A stretch of DNA of 34,602 nt from a virus, in the IMG/VR virus record IMGVR_UViG_3300008221_000016, positions 1 to 34,602 of that record. One strand, 5' to 3'. This document shows, piece by piece, positions 1 through 10,900 of this stretch (position 1 is its first letter; the number at the start of each line of letters is the position of its first letter). The notes below the pieces were generated by a model. That model worked only from the letters and a program-made list of their open reading frames with translations. It was not told the DNA's origin and searched no databases. A program made the translations under genes and the position numbers.

Positions 1-406
1 AAGGAAGAAAATAAACATAAAAAACTAATTCTTCACCGCTTGACTCGTGAGATGAAAGACTAAATGTATTTTTAAATGAAGAATTATAAACATAAGTTTG
101 TAAGTCTACATTAAGTAAAGCTAAGTTATTTAAATAAGTAAAAGAATTCCAATCTTTATATTGTGGGTTTAAAGTGTTGGAGTAGTCTTGTTGTTCAGAA
201 AACATATAAAACGGAAGATGTAAAGAACCATCACTTTGACCTGATTGATTATAAGGTAAGTTGCTATTAATTAACTCTCCCGAATTTACAGTTAAAAAAC
301 CTGAATTACTTTTATTTTTAACCACCAGACGAATGCCCTTACCTGGAGAGGTGAAGGGCATTCCATAGTCTGATGAGTCTACATCAAAAACAGTAGTGTA
401 AGGCAT
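1..406 (-). CDS. Partial tail-tip or appendage protein, unknown (3' end outside window)
   Basis: A reading frame opens at the ATG whose first base is 406 and stays open for 135 codons to the left edge, so the gene is cut by the window. It starts MPYTTVFDVDSSDYGMPFTS. The ATG overlaps the stop of the 1088-aa gene by one base (TAATG), the same coupling used between the 176- and 232-aa genes, which supports the start. The visible part is rich in Ser, Asn, Tyr, Phe and Leu with few charges, like the beta-structured appendage proteins beside it. I see no signal peptide, membrane segment or known motif. Its place at the end of the tail-tip cluster suggests another virion appendage component, perhaps a fibre or receptor-binding subunit. 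That role is inference only. Confidence 0.8.
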   Translation of the reverse strand, partial: MPYTTVFDVDSSDYGMPFTSPGKGIRLVVKNKSNSGFLTVNSGELINSNLPYNQSGQSDGSLHLPFYMFSEQQDYSNTLNPQYKDWNSFTYLNNLALLNVDLQTYVYNSSFKNTFSLSSHESSGEELVFYVYFLP

Positions 407-3400
407 TAACCTATATTTACGTTACCTAAGTTTATATTAGAACTATTTGTAAATTCTTCACCTTCAGAATCTGCTATAGATAATAAAGGAGTAAGTTCAA
501 CATCCATCTTCACGATAATTCTCATTTCGTGTATTCTAAAGTCAGATGCTCCTGTTACTACAGTTGTTCCTTCTCCACCAGCCTTTTTTTCTGAAAAGTA
601 GTCGTGCTTGAAGTATCTTATTTTAAGTGTTGCATAGTAAGAACCAAAATCAACAGCACTTCCCTTAGCCGCTACTTCCATTCTTAAGTGTATTGGAAGA
701 TTACCTTTAGGTCCAGTAGCACCAGAAGTTCCATTTGAAGCTTCAGGATAAGCTTGCTCAGAGTTACCAATCCATTTGGATATTTTATTGCAATCCATTT
801 GGTTTTCTATACCTGTTTCATTTACAGTAAACAAATAATCAGTAACATCAGAGTCAGTATTATTATACCCTTGCATAAATTTAGGTGGATAATAAGCTGA
901 ACCACCATTAAAACCTCTATAAAACTTAGCAGGATCGCTTGTTGTAAGTTCAGGATTGACTATTCGATGGTATCTTTTTTCGCTAGTATTAAATACAGTG
1001 TCCATGCCATCGACTAAGAAAGAAAGAACAGGATCATTACTTGAGCCAGCATTAGCGTTATTTGTGTTATGCGCTGGCTTGTAACCATAAATAGCTGTTC
1101 CATTCTCGTTGTTTCCAGCGCTACCTGCATTAAAGTCTAATAATTGTTCATTTCCTACACCTTCTGCTCCAGTTAGTACATCTATACTATGTAAGTATAT
1201 ATTACTATCTCCTTCGTTAAATGGAATAAAGCTTTGGAATGCTATAAACTTATCAGAAGAAGCATGTTTTTGAGGTACAGGAAACTTTAAAATTTTGTTA
1301 AACGGAAAGAATTCGTTTATTGAGGCACCATTCTTATCTACACGACTTTTCTTGGTTGTATTGTAAGTAGCATCACCTACTAAGCATTGTATGTTGGTAG
1401 CAAAAGTGTTATGCTCAAACACAGCTCCACCAAACCCGCTATACATTTTATTAGCTGGCTGGTTAGTATCAAAGTTAGACGTAGTGTTGCTTATAACCGC
1501 ACTACTACTGTTGAACCAAGTAGAAACATCGTTTAATTCTGTAGTAGATATAGAGTCTTTTAAAAGACCAGTACCATTAACGTAGCCTGGAGACGCACTA
1601 TTTTTATCAAACTTACTAGATTCAGTAAGCATTCCTATTTTTAAGTAAGGATCTCTAGGGTAAAACCTTGCTTTATATGCTATGGTATGTTCAGAATGAA
1701 GACCAGGATATACAGCAGAATCATTAAAATTCCATACATTATCTTCTGCATCAGGTACAAGTTTTGATTCTATTGTTCCTCCTGAATCAGCCACAGGATT
1801 CATTAAAAAGCTATCTCCTTCTGTAGAATCTAATGCTAAAATAAATTGAGAACCGAAGTAAACAGCTGGCGTAAGCTTAAACTTAATAGGAGAACTTATA
1901 GTTACATCTCTATATTTAATAGAAGGGTCATCCCATTTAAAATAAGAGAACGAGCCACTAGTTGATGTAGTACTTCCAATAGTAAAGCTAGTAGGTACAC
2001 AGTCATTAGTGTTTGTTCCTAGGTATTTAAAGTTGTTTGAGTTTGGACCAAAAGCAAAAGGTTCTAAACTAGTTTTACCATTAACGTCTGTTCCTCTATA
2101 GTTGTTCCATCTAACAGAGTGAGAAAAATTGTAAGTTCCCCCCGTTTGAGCTATAAGTCCATTAGGAGCACTAATACCACTAGTATCATATTTTCTGTTA
2201 AAGCTAGTTGTGAATTCAGTTGAAGCATCTATTTCGTTTTTAATACCAGAAATTTGATTGGAAGGTATTGTAACTTTTTGATATACACCATAAGTTAATA
2301 CATACTTAAAGAATTGATTATTAAACCCAGTTCCATCATCGAGAAAATCATCATTTGCAACATTGGTGTTATTGTATTGTTCAGACAAATAATTAACTCT
2401 AAACAATAAAGCTCTAGCAAAATCATTTAACGCATAATTTGTAATGTATCCACCAGAACCATTAGTACCGTCTATTATGCTAGTAGTAGCATTTATAACT
2501 GTAAAGAATTGACATAAAGATGAGTTTCCAGGAACATCAAATAATGTTGCACCATCGTCTACAGAGGTAGTACCGCTAAGAGCTAACGTATTGTAATACA
2601 CTTCATCAGTATAGTAGTCTTTTATACTAGAATTTGTTTCGTTCAGAAAATGATCAAAAACACCTGCTGTATGGTTGGCTGGTATATTAAGTGTTGCTCC
2701 ATCACCATCTATAAAAGTGCCGCTTGAAGCGGTACTATTAACAAACCTATAAGAAGCGTCAACAGCAGCAGGAGATACATCTAAAATCTTTATTCCGTCA
2801 GCAAGAAGATCATCTTGAAGTTTAGTTTCATTATTTGTTCTAGGGTGATAACCTAAATTAACAGTTCCATTGTCATAAATGTTGCTAGATCCTATAGTTA
2901 AATTAAGATCTGGATTTGTATCACCATATTGAGACGTTCCTTTTCTAGCTACCATTATTATTTCGTTAAACGAATTAACAACTAAAGGATATACTACATT
3001 ACCTACACTAGTATTTATTTTTAAATAACATTCAGTGTGATTGTTAACTATATTCTCAGTAGGGTGAAAAGCAACAGTAAAAGCTGCGTAAGAATCTGAA
3101 GGTATAGGATTGTTTTGTCCTGATGCCGCAGTTATGGTCTCTGGATTATGTAATAGTATTGACCTAAAATTTGAATTTAATTCTGGGTTTATATCTTCAA
3201 CTGAAATGGGGCCACCAGTATTAGGAATATTATTAGTGAAAGTTGCTGATACTTTTATTTGACCTATTTCTAAACCAGCAGTTGTATCTGATGCAAGACC
3301 AGGTTTATTGCCAGTATCCTTAGCTACTACTTTATTGCCTGACTGAGCGGAAAAACCTTCTTGAGCTCCCATAAAAGGAACATTACTGACCATAGGGTTT

Positions 3401-3672
3401 AGACTTACGTTAGTACCTGTATACGCATCAGAACCAGTTGCATTTTCCTTTAAACTAATGCTAGTAATTCTAAGATTTGTAACTGTTCCAGCAACTTGTT
3501 CGTTCTTAATTATAACTACAGCAGTAGACCTTTGGGTATTGTCATCATCACCTGCGTTGGTGTAGATGTAGGTATCAAAAACAGAATCAGACTCTGCTAA
3601 AGCAACTCCTGAAGAGTTATGTATATTGTAACGCTGAACTGAATTTCCGAATAATCTTGGATACTTTGCCAT
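406..3672 (-). CDS. Large tail appendage protein with HYDIN/choice-of-anchor-D-like N-terminus
   Basis: This 1088-residue protein is rich in Asn, Ser, Thr and Gly and looks beta-structured throughout. Residues of about 45-235 have the rhythm of the Ig-like HYDIN/ASPM-SPD-2 (choice-of-anchor D) family: a strand STAVVIIKNEQ, then TNLRITSISL, later FTVAFHPTE, and CYLKINTSVGNVVYPLVV. In that family the order is 'tftltNtG..pLtitsi....ftvtFtPt..g...a.l.I'. The last residues, NINLGNVNIG, look like the first strand of such a domain (family pattern 'fGnv.vG'), cut short by the stop. The middle 600 residues show no motif I recognise. The start lies one base after the stop of the 232-aa gene. Position and composition fit a tail fibre or other cell-contacting appendage. 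The family link rests on pattern reading, not on an alignment. Confidence 0.7.
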   Translation of the reverse strand: MAKYPRLFGNSVQRYNIHNSSGVALAESDSVFDTYIYTNAGDDDNTQRSTAVVIIKNEQVAGTVTNLRITSISLKENATGSDAYTGTNVSLNPMVSNVPFMGAQEGFSAQSGNKVVAKDTGNKPGLASDTTAGLEIGQIKVSATFTNNIPNTGGPISVEDINPELNSNFRSILLHNPETITAASGQNNPIPSDSYAAFTVAFHPTENIVNNHTECYLKINTSVGNVVYPLVVNSFNEIIMVARKGTSQYGDTNPDLNLTIGSSNIYDNGTVNLGYHPRTNNETKLQDDLLADGIKILDVSPAAVDASYRFVNSTASSGTFIDGDGATLNIPANHTAGVFDHFLNETNSSIKDYYTDEVYYNTLALSGTTSVDDGATLFDVPGNSSLCQFFTVINATTSIIDGTNGSGGYITNYALNDFARALLFRVNYLSEQYNNTNVANDDFLDDGTGFNNQFFKYVLTYGVYQKVTIPSNQISGIKNEIDASTEFTTSFNRKYDTSGISAPNGLIAQTGGTYNFSHSVRWNNYRGTDVNGKTSLEPFAFGPNSNNFKYLGTNTNDCVPTSFTIGSTTSTSGSFSYFKWDDPSIKYRDVTISSPIKFKLTPAVYFGSQFILALDSTEGDSFLMNPVADSGGTIESKLVPDAEDNVWNFNDSAVYPGLHSEHTIAYKARFYPRDPYLKIGMLTESSKFDKNSASPGYVNGTGLLKDSISTTELNDVSTWFNSSSAVISNTTSNFDTNQPANKMYSGFGGAVFEHNTFATNIQCLVGDATYNTTKKSRVDKNGASINEFFPFNKILKFPVPQKHASSDKFIAFQSFIPFNEGDSNIYLHSIDVLTGAEGVGNEQLLDFNAGSAGNNENGTAIYGYKPAHNTNNANAGSSNDPVLSFLVDGMDTVFNTSEKRYHRIVNPELTTSDPAKFYRGFNGGSAYYPPKFMQGYNNTDSDVTDYLFTVNETGIENQMDCNKISKWIGNSEQAYPEASNGTSGATGPKGNLPIHLRMEVAAKGSAVDFGSYYATLKIRYFKHDYFSEKKAGGEGTTVVTGASDFRIHEMRIIVKMDVELTPLLSIADSEGEEFTNSSNINLGNVNIG

Positions 3673-3673
3673 T

Positions 3674-4372
3674 TTATCTTATTTTTAAGTATGTTGAATC
3701 AGGATCAAACCAAATTCTGTTTTTATTGTCTGTGTTAGGTATGCATGTTCCTATAGATTTAACCCAGTAATTACTTAAAGTAGATGGTGTTACATCAATA
3801 TTGCTTAAGTTGTTTAGGTATATAGTCCTTCCAGAAGACCAGTTAACACACCTATTGTCTGACTGTTCGTAATCAAAGTATCCTTTAGACATCACCATAA
3901 GCGTATTGTCAGAAGAGTAACCTAAAAATATTAACAAACCAGACTTAGCTCCATCCATGTTAGATGTTTGAGCTTTCTTTAGCTTTGTGTTGTATGTATT
4001 GTATCCACTTTGGCTTTTAAAATAAACTATATCACCAACAGAAAATAAAGCTTGATCACTTGATGTCATAACAAAGTTATCAAACTTGTACTTAAACCCA
4101 TCAAGCTCTTTAGCTAACTGACTGTAAGGTAAAGTTCCTAGCGTAACATTTACAGCACTAGATATATCAAATTCACCAACATTAAAACTTGAAACACTAT
4201 TAGTTATGTTTAAAATTTCAGGAGACGTAGTTGAAAAAGCATGGCTGTTGCTTGGCTCTGGGTTAAAAAAAGTAGTGTGCCCTGCAGTTGGTATTATTGC
4301 AAACCCGTCAGGATAACCATTAATGGTCATCGATTCGGGTTGAGATATTGATATGCTTATATTTTCAGCCAT
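3674..4372 (-). CDS. Beta-rich tail-tip or fibre protein
   Basis: This protein has 232 residues. The second half reads like a recurrent phage fibre or decoration fold: FSVGDIVYFKS, then a Tyr/Lys/Ala stretch, GLLIFLGYSSDNTLMVMSKGYF, GRTIYLNN, a Pro-containing turn, and YWVKSIGTC followed by RIWFDPD. Many phage fibres show the same series 'GdvvYl...y..A...G..lG........G......G..lYl......P.....v..iG......i.f.p'. The first half is Ser/Thr/Ile-rich without a recognised motif. Its ATG overlaps the stop of the 176-aa gene by one base, and its stop is one base from the next start, so the three are probably translated together. It likely belongs to the tail tip or a fibre. The exact role is unknown. 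Confidence 0.65.
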   Translation of the reverse strand: MAENISISISQPESMTINGYPDGFAIIPTAGHTTFFNPEPSNSHAFSTTSPEILNITNSVSSFNVGEFDISSAVNVTLGTLPYSQLAKELDGFKYKFDNFVMTSSDQALFSVGDIVYFKSQSGYNTYNTKLKKAQTSNMDGAKSGLLIFLGYSSDNTLMVMSKGYFDYEQSDNRCVNWSSGRTIYLNNLSNIDVTPSTLSNYWVKSIGTCIPNTDNKNRIWFDPDSTYLKIR

Positions 4373-4902
4373 TAAGATTGAGTAATATCAGCCTTTAAAG
4401 TAAACGTTCCGTATAACCAAGTTATGTACTCTAAAATGTTAGTTGCTGTAGGGTTGTATCTTATTTGTAAGTCGTACTTATAAGCACCAGACTGAAAAGC
4501 CATATAATTGTAAGGGACATTAATGATAACTTTTTGTCCACTAGTACCAGTCTGAGCAGATAAATTTATACCTGCTAGTGCTATATTGTCAGCTCCTGTA
4601 TAAAACCCTGGAGCTGTGGGAGATGCAACTCTATCTTTAGGATGATCAACTGTATATGACGATGAATGCTCTCCAGTATCATTCCATGTATGACTAAAGA
4701 TGCTAAGTACTTCTTCACCACCTTGAGACATTATAGTCATCTTAGCTTGGTACTCAGGCTTATTTACTGTTGAGTTAGTGTTATTTAAGTCCATAGTATC
4801 ACCATCAGAATCCTTAACTTCTAATAATAATTTAAAAGTATCGTTCCTTCTAGCTGTAATATTAACCTCTGCTGCAACGTCTGTATTTAGTGTGCTTGCC
4901 AT
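4372..4902 (-). CDS. Tail-tip adaptor candidate (BppU-N-like beta domain)
   Basis: This 176-residue protein opens with RRNDTFKLLLEVKDSDGDTM (residues 18-37), then a strand YQAKMTI, later KVIINVPYNYMAF and GAYKYDLQIRYN, and closes with LYGTFTLKADITQS. This is the pattern of the N-terminal domain of BppU-like baseplate proteins and similar small phage proteins: 'GDtf.l.l...d.dG.piDL....a..qi....... l.lp...t..l..G.YvYDL......g.v..ll.G.v.v..dIT'. Such domains connect receptor-binding proteins to the tail. It begins the tail-tip cluster, after a 31-nt gap with a promoter-like element, which is longer than the gaps around it. The family resemblance is read by eye, so I regard it as likely but unproven. 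Confidence 0.65.
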   Translation of the reverse strand: MASTLNTDVAAEVNITARRNDTFKLLLEVKDSDGDTMDLNNTNSTVNKPEYQAKMTIMSQGGEEVLSIFSHTWNDTGEHSSSYTVDHPKDRVASPTAPGFYTGADNIALAGINLSAQTGTSGQKVIINVPYNYMAFQSGAYKYDLQIRYNPTATNILEYITWLYGTFTLKADITQS

Positions 4903-4919
4903 TTTAGTTTAGTTTAATA

Positions 4920-4927
4920 CAAATATA
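4920..4927 (-). promoter_or_regulatory. Promoter-like TATATTTG element before the tail-tip genes
   Basis: In the 31-nt gap after the giant gene, the minus strand carries TATATTTGTA. The first eight bases fit the Bacteroidota housekeeping -7 box TAnnTTTG. No matching TTTG -33 box is visible at the usual 19-21-nt distance, so this is at best half a host promoter. Transcription from here would give the 176-aa gene a leader shorter than 20 nt. The same ten bases sit at the same kind of place before the scaffold gene (32690-32699). Confidence 0.35.
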
Positions 4928-4933
4928 CATTAA

Positions 4934-7900
4934 TTATCGTATAGATCTTTTCTTACTTTTCTTTCCATTCTCCTCTAGAATAAATCTAGATGAAGAAGGC
5001 ATTAGTTGAGCAAAGTTAGATACAAACCTTTTGTCTCCTTTATTTCCGTACTTACTTTTACGTTTGTATTCAGTCTGCATTACAAAATGATACATAGTTT
5101 GAGCTAAGTTATCTGCAGTGCTTAAAGCTGGAACATTAGCCATGTAAGTAAGTTTAGGAACGTTAAAGACTAATAACATATCACCAAGTAATTTCTCCAT
5201 TAACTTTAAAGTTTCATCCTCTGGAGCGTCCTCGTCTCTATTGTGAGAGATAGCTAATAAAATCATAGACAACATAGCAATACCTTGAGTACCTCTCCAT
5301 AATCTATTAACTCCTTTTTGAATATGATCAGGGGTTTCTTCGCTTTTAAATATAGCTCTCCATTCTGTTATAGGAATGTCATTAGCTTTCATTCTGTTAA
5401 TAAAGTCAGAAGCAGCTTTTACTGAACCTATCCTCATAGTACCTAAATCATCTATGTGTTCTGATTTAAATCTGTCAGCTAAGAACGTAGGGAACCATCT
5501 CTTAAATTGCATAAATGAATTACTAAGAGCGTATATCTGAATAAACCTTTGATCTGTTTCTGAGTAACCTCTACCTTGAAGATTAATTACATCTCTTTCT
5601 AGTTTTGCTATTTCAATTTTAGAAAGCCTAGAACCATATTTTGATATAGGATACTTATCAGTACCGTCTTCATTCTTAATATCACTCTTGTGCTTAAGCT
5701 CGCCTTCGTTAACCTCATAGCTATCCCATTGCTCTTGAGTTAAAGAACCTAAGAACGCTGCTTGTTGTATCCAGTTCTCTGCCATTACCATAGGAGAAAA
5801 TATTAAAGCATCTACAGCAGAACCACTAGTCCCTTCAGCAATCTCCTCAGCTCGGTAAGTTAATATACCAAACTCTTCAATCATTAGTCTAGACTTCTTC
5901 ATGATGTTTTTGTCAAACATACCATTAGAGTTTATACCTAAATATCTTTTCTCTCCAGTTATAACCTTAGAACCACCTTGAGCTCTGTAAGTGTTGTACT
6001 TACCTATTAATACGTTACCTATAGCTGCTGGAAAATTAAATCCTAAAGCTATATACATAGTCCAGTTAGTAAAGAACTTAATTATACTAGCTTCGTTTTT
6101 TGAATCACTAAAAGATAAACCTCTTTTCTTACTAATTAATCCTCCTTTAATAACTTTGTCCATATACTTTAAAGCATTTACACTACCACTCAACTCAAGC
6201 TGAGACATAGCAGCATCAACCATAAGGTTCTTGCTTTCAAATCCTTTAAATATATTCTTATTGATAGAGCCAGCTTCAATAGACATAGACTCAACTCCGA
6301 ACTCATCTTTATTGTCATCTATATTCCAAGACAATTTCTTAATCTTATTCTCTTTAACGTCTAAGTAAGCGTTACCATGCTGGAACATAAACGTTTGTAT
6401 ATAAGACCTAAGTGATTGATGAAGATTGTGCGTTGCTAAGTACCCAGCTTTTGATGATCTGTGAGATGTAAATCTATTTACAAACTCTTCATTACCTAAG
6501 ACATCGTTAACAGGGGAAGATACGCTTATTGCGTTATTGTCATCGTCCTTACCTTTAGTCATTAGCTTTTTAGCTTTGGCTGTAATATCTCTGAATGCTT
6601 TAATTCTTTGAGTTCCAGATAATTTATTACCGTGACTTAATTCAACTCTTAAGTTGTCTGAGTCTGTAGTAAATAAAGCGTCTTCAGGAGAATGCATATA
6701 TAAAGCTTTCCAACTAAAGTAGTCTAACTTTTCAAGGTCTCCAGTTAAAGGGTTTACTGCCTCAATAACTACATCGTAAAGAGTTTCATCTCCTCTATGC
6801 ATTTGATAGTACAGTCCAAACAAACCTCTTCTACTCATCGTCTCAAACTTAGATGAAGTAGATGCAGGGATGTAGCTAGTACCTCTATCAGCACCACCTT
6901 TAAGCAATCCTTTAGCGTGTATTAAATTTCTATAGAAAGAAGTATACTTAACATACATTTTTAAATACTCTTGCTCTGCTACTGATAAATCTTTAAACGC
7001 TTGTGAGTCTTTGTCAATAACACTTTCATCACCTACAATGCTAGAGCTTTTGAAAAATAAAGGATTAAGTCGTAGTGAACTAGCATCCTTGTAAGATATT
7101 TTATTTGTTTTTTTGTCTATGTTTCTTCTTGTTGCGTGCTCGCTTACAAATAAGTTTTCATATAGTATTTCAGAAACTTTTCTATTACCTACGGCAAAGT
7201 ACTGATTAAATATACGACCAGCTGAAGTTCCTAAGAACCCAGTTTCAGTTGCCTTACTTTTATATAAAGCATCTAACCTCTTATTCATTTCCTTGGTTAC
7301 AAGATGAAGGTTTCTAGTAAAGTCCATGTGCTCCATCTTCATTTCTTTATTAATGAAAGCCATGGTTGGTTTGTTTCTACCATAATCTCCTGGAGACATC
7401 CATAAGTCTAATGTAGATATATCTTTATTTAATCCTTTAAGCGTAATCTCTTCTACAAAACTTTTACCTTGATCTAATTCCCAATCTTTTATTTGCTTAT
7501 TAGATATATGCAAACCATAGTTGTATTCTACATACCTTCTAAGGGGTATTGTAGCTAAGCTATCTAAGTGTTCGTTAGTTAACCCTACAGTCTCGTAAGA
7601 CAATTCATTTTGAATGTTGTTAAATAAATTAGATACGTATTCAAATCTTTTGTTAGACTTAGACCTGTTCATTGAATAGTCGTGGTCTTCTATGTTGGCT
7701 TCGTTTAAATGATCTAGTTTCTCGTTAACTATGTCTAAAGACTTTAAATAATTAGCATAACTATCAGCCCACTTAGATTTAGTTTCATCGTCCAGAGAAT
7801 CTATCGATACTCCAGATGGAAGTTTCTCGTTAAAATACTCCTCTGAACTTAATGTAACTCTAAGTCCTTGAGTCATATCTATACCGTTTCCGTATATAGC

Positions 7901-10900
7901 TAAGTATTTAACTTCTCCTTCAGAGTACTCAGAGTGTTGATTAGACATCTTAGAAAGAACAGATAACATACCCACCTCTCTGAATTGTTCATCAAATATC
8001 ATAGGAATACCATCCATCATATCAGCACGAGACGTAAATGAATAAACACCTTCATGTTCTTGTTCAGTAACATTCATACCTTCAGCTCCGTGAAGAGCAG
8101 CGTAAGCTAATTTAGCTACATTAAAAGATGAATCATAAGGTCCCGCAATATCTTCAACACCCATAAGTTCGCTTATACTTAAAGTACCAGCACCATTAGA
8201 TGTAGCTTCGTTTGTTTGTTCTATAAAGTTTTTACCATTTACGAAGGCCGACTCAAAGTGATTATTTACTTTTGATATAGTAGAGCTACCCATGTAAGGT
8301 ACTAGTGATTGCTTCTCGTTAGAACCCCAACCAGAAACTATAAAGTCATTAGCTACAAACCAATCTTTAAGCCATGAAGGTAACTTATCAAAGTCTTTAC
8401 CTAAAGCTTCTACTTGCTCAACCTCTTGTAATTCAAACAACATTGCTCTATCTATCCCGAACTCAACAACAGATGAATCTTGTATATTATCAGTACCTCC
8501 AGTAAAGAACCTTGTAGATTTCCTCATATTTAAGTGCTGTATAAATAAGTTGTCATCAAAGTCTTCATTACTATCAATGTAGTTAGATATTAACTGAGTA
8601 ACGCCAGAATAAGCTTCTTCATTAGTTAAAGATGTCAATGACGAAAGAAAGTTTTTAGCTTCTGCATTATTTGATTTAACAATCACTCCAGCTATTGCTT
8701 TATGAAATAACATATCACGAATACTAATAGGCATGTGTGCAGCAACCCTAGTTAAGTTAAGGGCTTTAAGCAATTTAGCTGCGTCATAAAATTGAGCAGT
8801 ATCAGAATCATTATTATCTTCAGGAACCATAAACTCACCTACAGTATCACCATAACCATTAGATATTGTAACGTCTTCAGACTTTAGTTTTAATGCATAA
8901 TCTGATAAAAACAAAACCTTACTTAATATTAGTGGGTTCTTTGAAAATGCATTCTTAGCTATATCAGGTTGGTTAGCTAAAGCTTTCTTACCTTTATTTA
9001 TTCTATCATATACTTCTACTAAAGACTCTGGAAGATTGCTATCTAGACCAACATAAGAACCTAAGCTATACATGTCACTAGAGATTTTCTTTAACACAAC
9101 AGCTAAAGCTATTGCAGACTTTCTGTCTCCTTTTATAATAGATTCTATATCTATTCCTCTATTTACATAGTTGTTTTTTATATAGCCAGATAAGTTTTTC
9201 TTTACACCAAGTTGCTCTTTAGCGTATTCTTGTAACTTATCCATGCTAAGTAAGTCACCTAACTTACCTTTCGTCATTAATAATGCAATATCTTTTGGGT
9301 TGACACCCATCTTTATAAGTAAACCAAAAGAAGCACCACTACCTTTATTAAAACCAAACTTAGCTCTGTTACCGTACTTCCCATCATCTAAGATAAGGTT
9401 CAAGTAGTTAGCGTATTCGTAGTAAGTACCTCCTCCATTTTTAGATATTTTAGAGTCTAACTTGTCATATCGTTCAGCCTTCTCGTCTCTTCCTTTAACT
9501 AATACTAAAGGTAGTCCTCCATAATTAACAGAAGGACTTCCTTGAGCTAAATAGTTAAATTGATTAGAGGTGGAAGCTATAAGACCAATCATAGGAGCGT
9601 TACCCTTAGTTTGCTCGTACATCTCAGCAGTATCAAATACATTAAAGTCATTGTAGACTGCAGTAGAACCTTTTTCGTTACCGTATAAAGCTAAGTTAGT
9701 GGCTTTAGTTACTGTCTTAAATTCAAGCTCTTTAATTAATGTCTTAAACACCTCTGGGTGTTCGTGCATCTTTTTAAGCTTGCTAAGCATTTTATTCTTA
9801 ATCAAATCAAGAGATCCAGCTTCAGGGTTTTCAGTCCAAGCGTTAAGGTGAAGCATATCACCGTCTAAATCAGCTCCCATTATAGCAGACATTTTAGCGT
9901 TTATAGCTATAGTGTTACCTTGAGTGGATGATATTTTAGCAACCTTTAATAATATAGTAGAACCTACAGATGAAGCTGGTATTCTAGTAGCAAAGAAGAA
10001 AACTTCTTTACCTTTTTTAAGGTCATTCTCTGTAATGTTGAGCGTCTTAGCCATATGACTAGATATAGCAACCTCAGCAGGAAGTACTTTACCGTTCTCT
10101 ATTCTAATAGGTTTTAAAGATTTATCAGTCTCTATTACATTATCTCCATCAAACTCATAACCATATAAGGCATCTGATATTTGTAGAGATAAAGATCCTG
10201 TAGTTCTAAGTCTGTGAGCGTCTTTCTTAATTTTAGCTGTAGCAGTCTTACTTAAAGAGTCTGTAACGAATGGAAGAGAGGTTGCTAACTTATCCATAGC
10301 TCTAGTCATCGTAGGAAATGTAGATCCCGATTTAGCACTTTCTAAACCAGACTCTTCTATAGTCTTTCCTCCAGAACCTTCTTTGTATTGCTGATCTAAA
10401 GCTTCAGCATATAAAGATAAGAAGTCTTGAGACATTGCAGCAAGTTCAGCATTCTCATGGTCAGCAAATATATTAGTTGCGGATACAGCTTGTTTAGCTA
10501 CAGTCGCACTAGTAGCATTCTTATCTAATTCATTTTGAACACCGAAGTATTTACCATCATATCCATAGGTATCTTTATCTAAGTCGTAAGACCAGCTATC
10601 TTGAAACTCATTGATAGCAGCGTCATCGTCTTTCATAGCATTCCATTGAGCAAGACTCTGAGAGTTAACCCCCTTAATGTGACCTTTCTTAACACCAGAA
10701 TCAGCATAAGCTATAACCTTAGCTTTAATCCCTTTAGACTTAAATAACTTTTCTCTTGCTAGTAAGGCTTTGTATATTCCTTCTAGTGGAGTTCCTATAG
10801 AGGCTTCATCTAACACTACAGTATGACCTTTAAAGTAGAACTTACTTCGTTCAGATCCGAATGAAGATGATATAGCAGAGTTGTCTGTGTTCTGTCCTGC

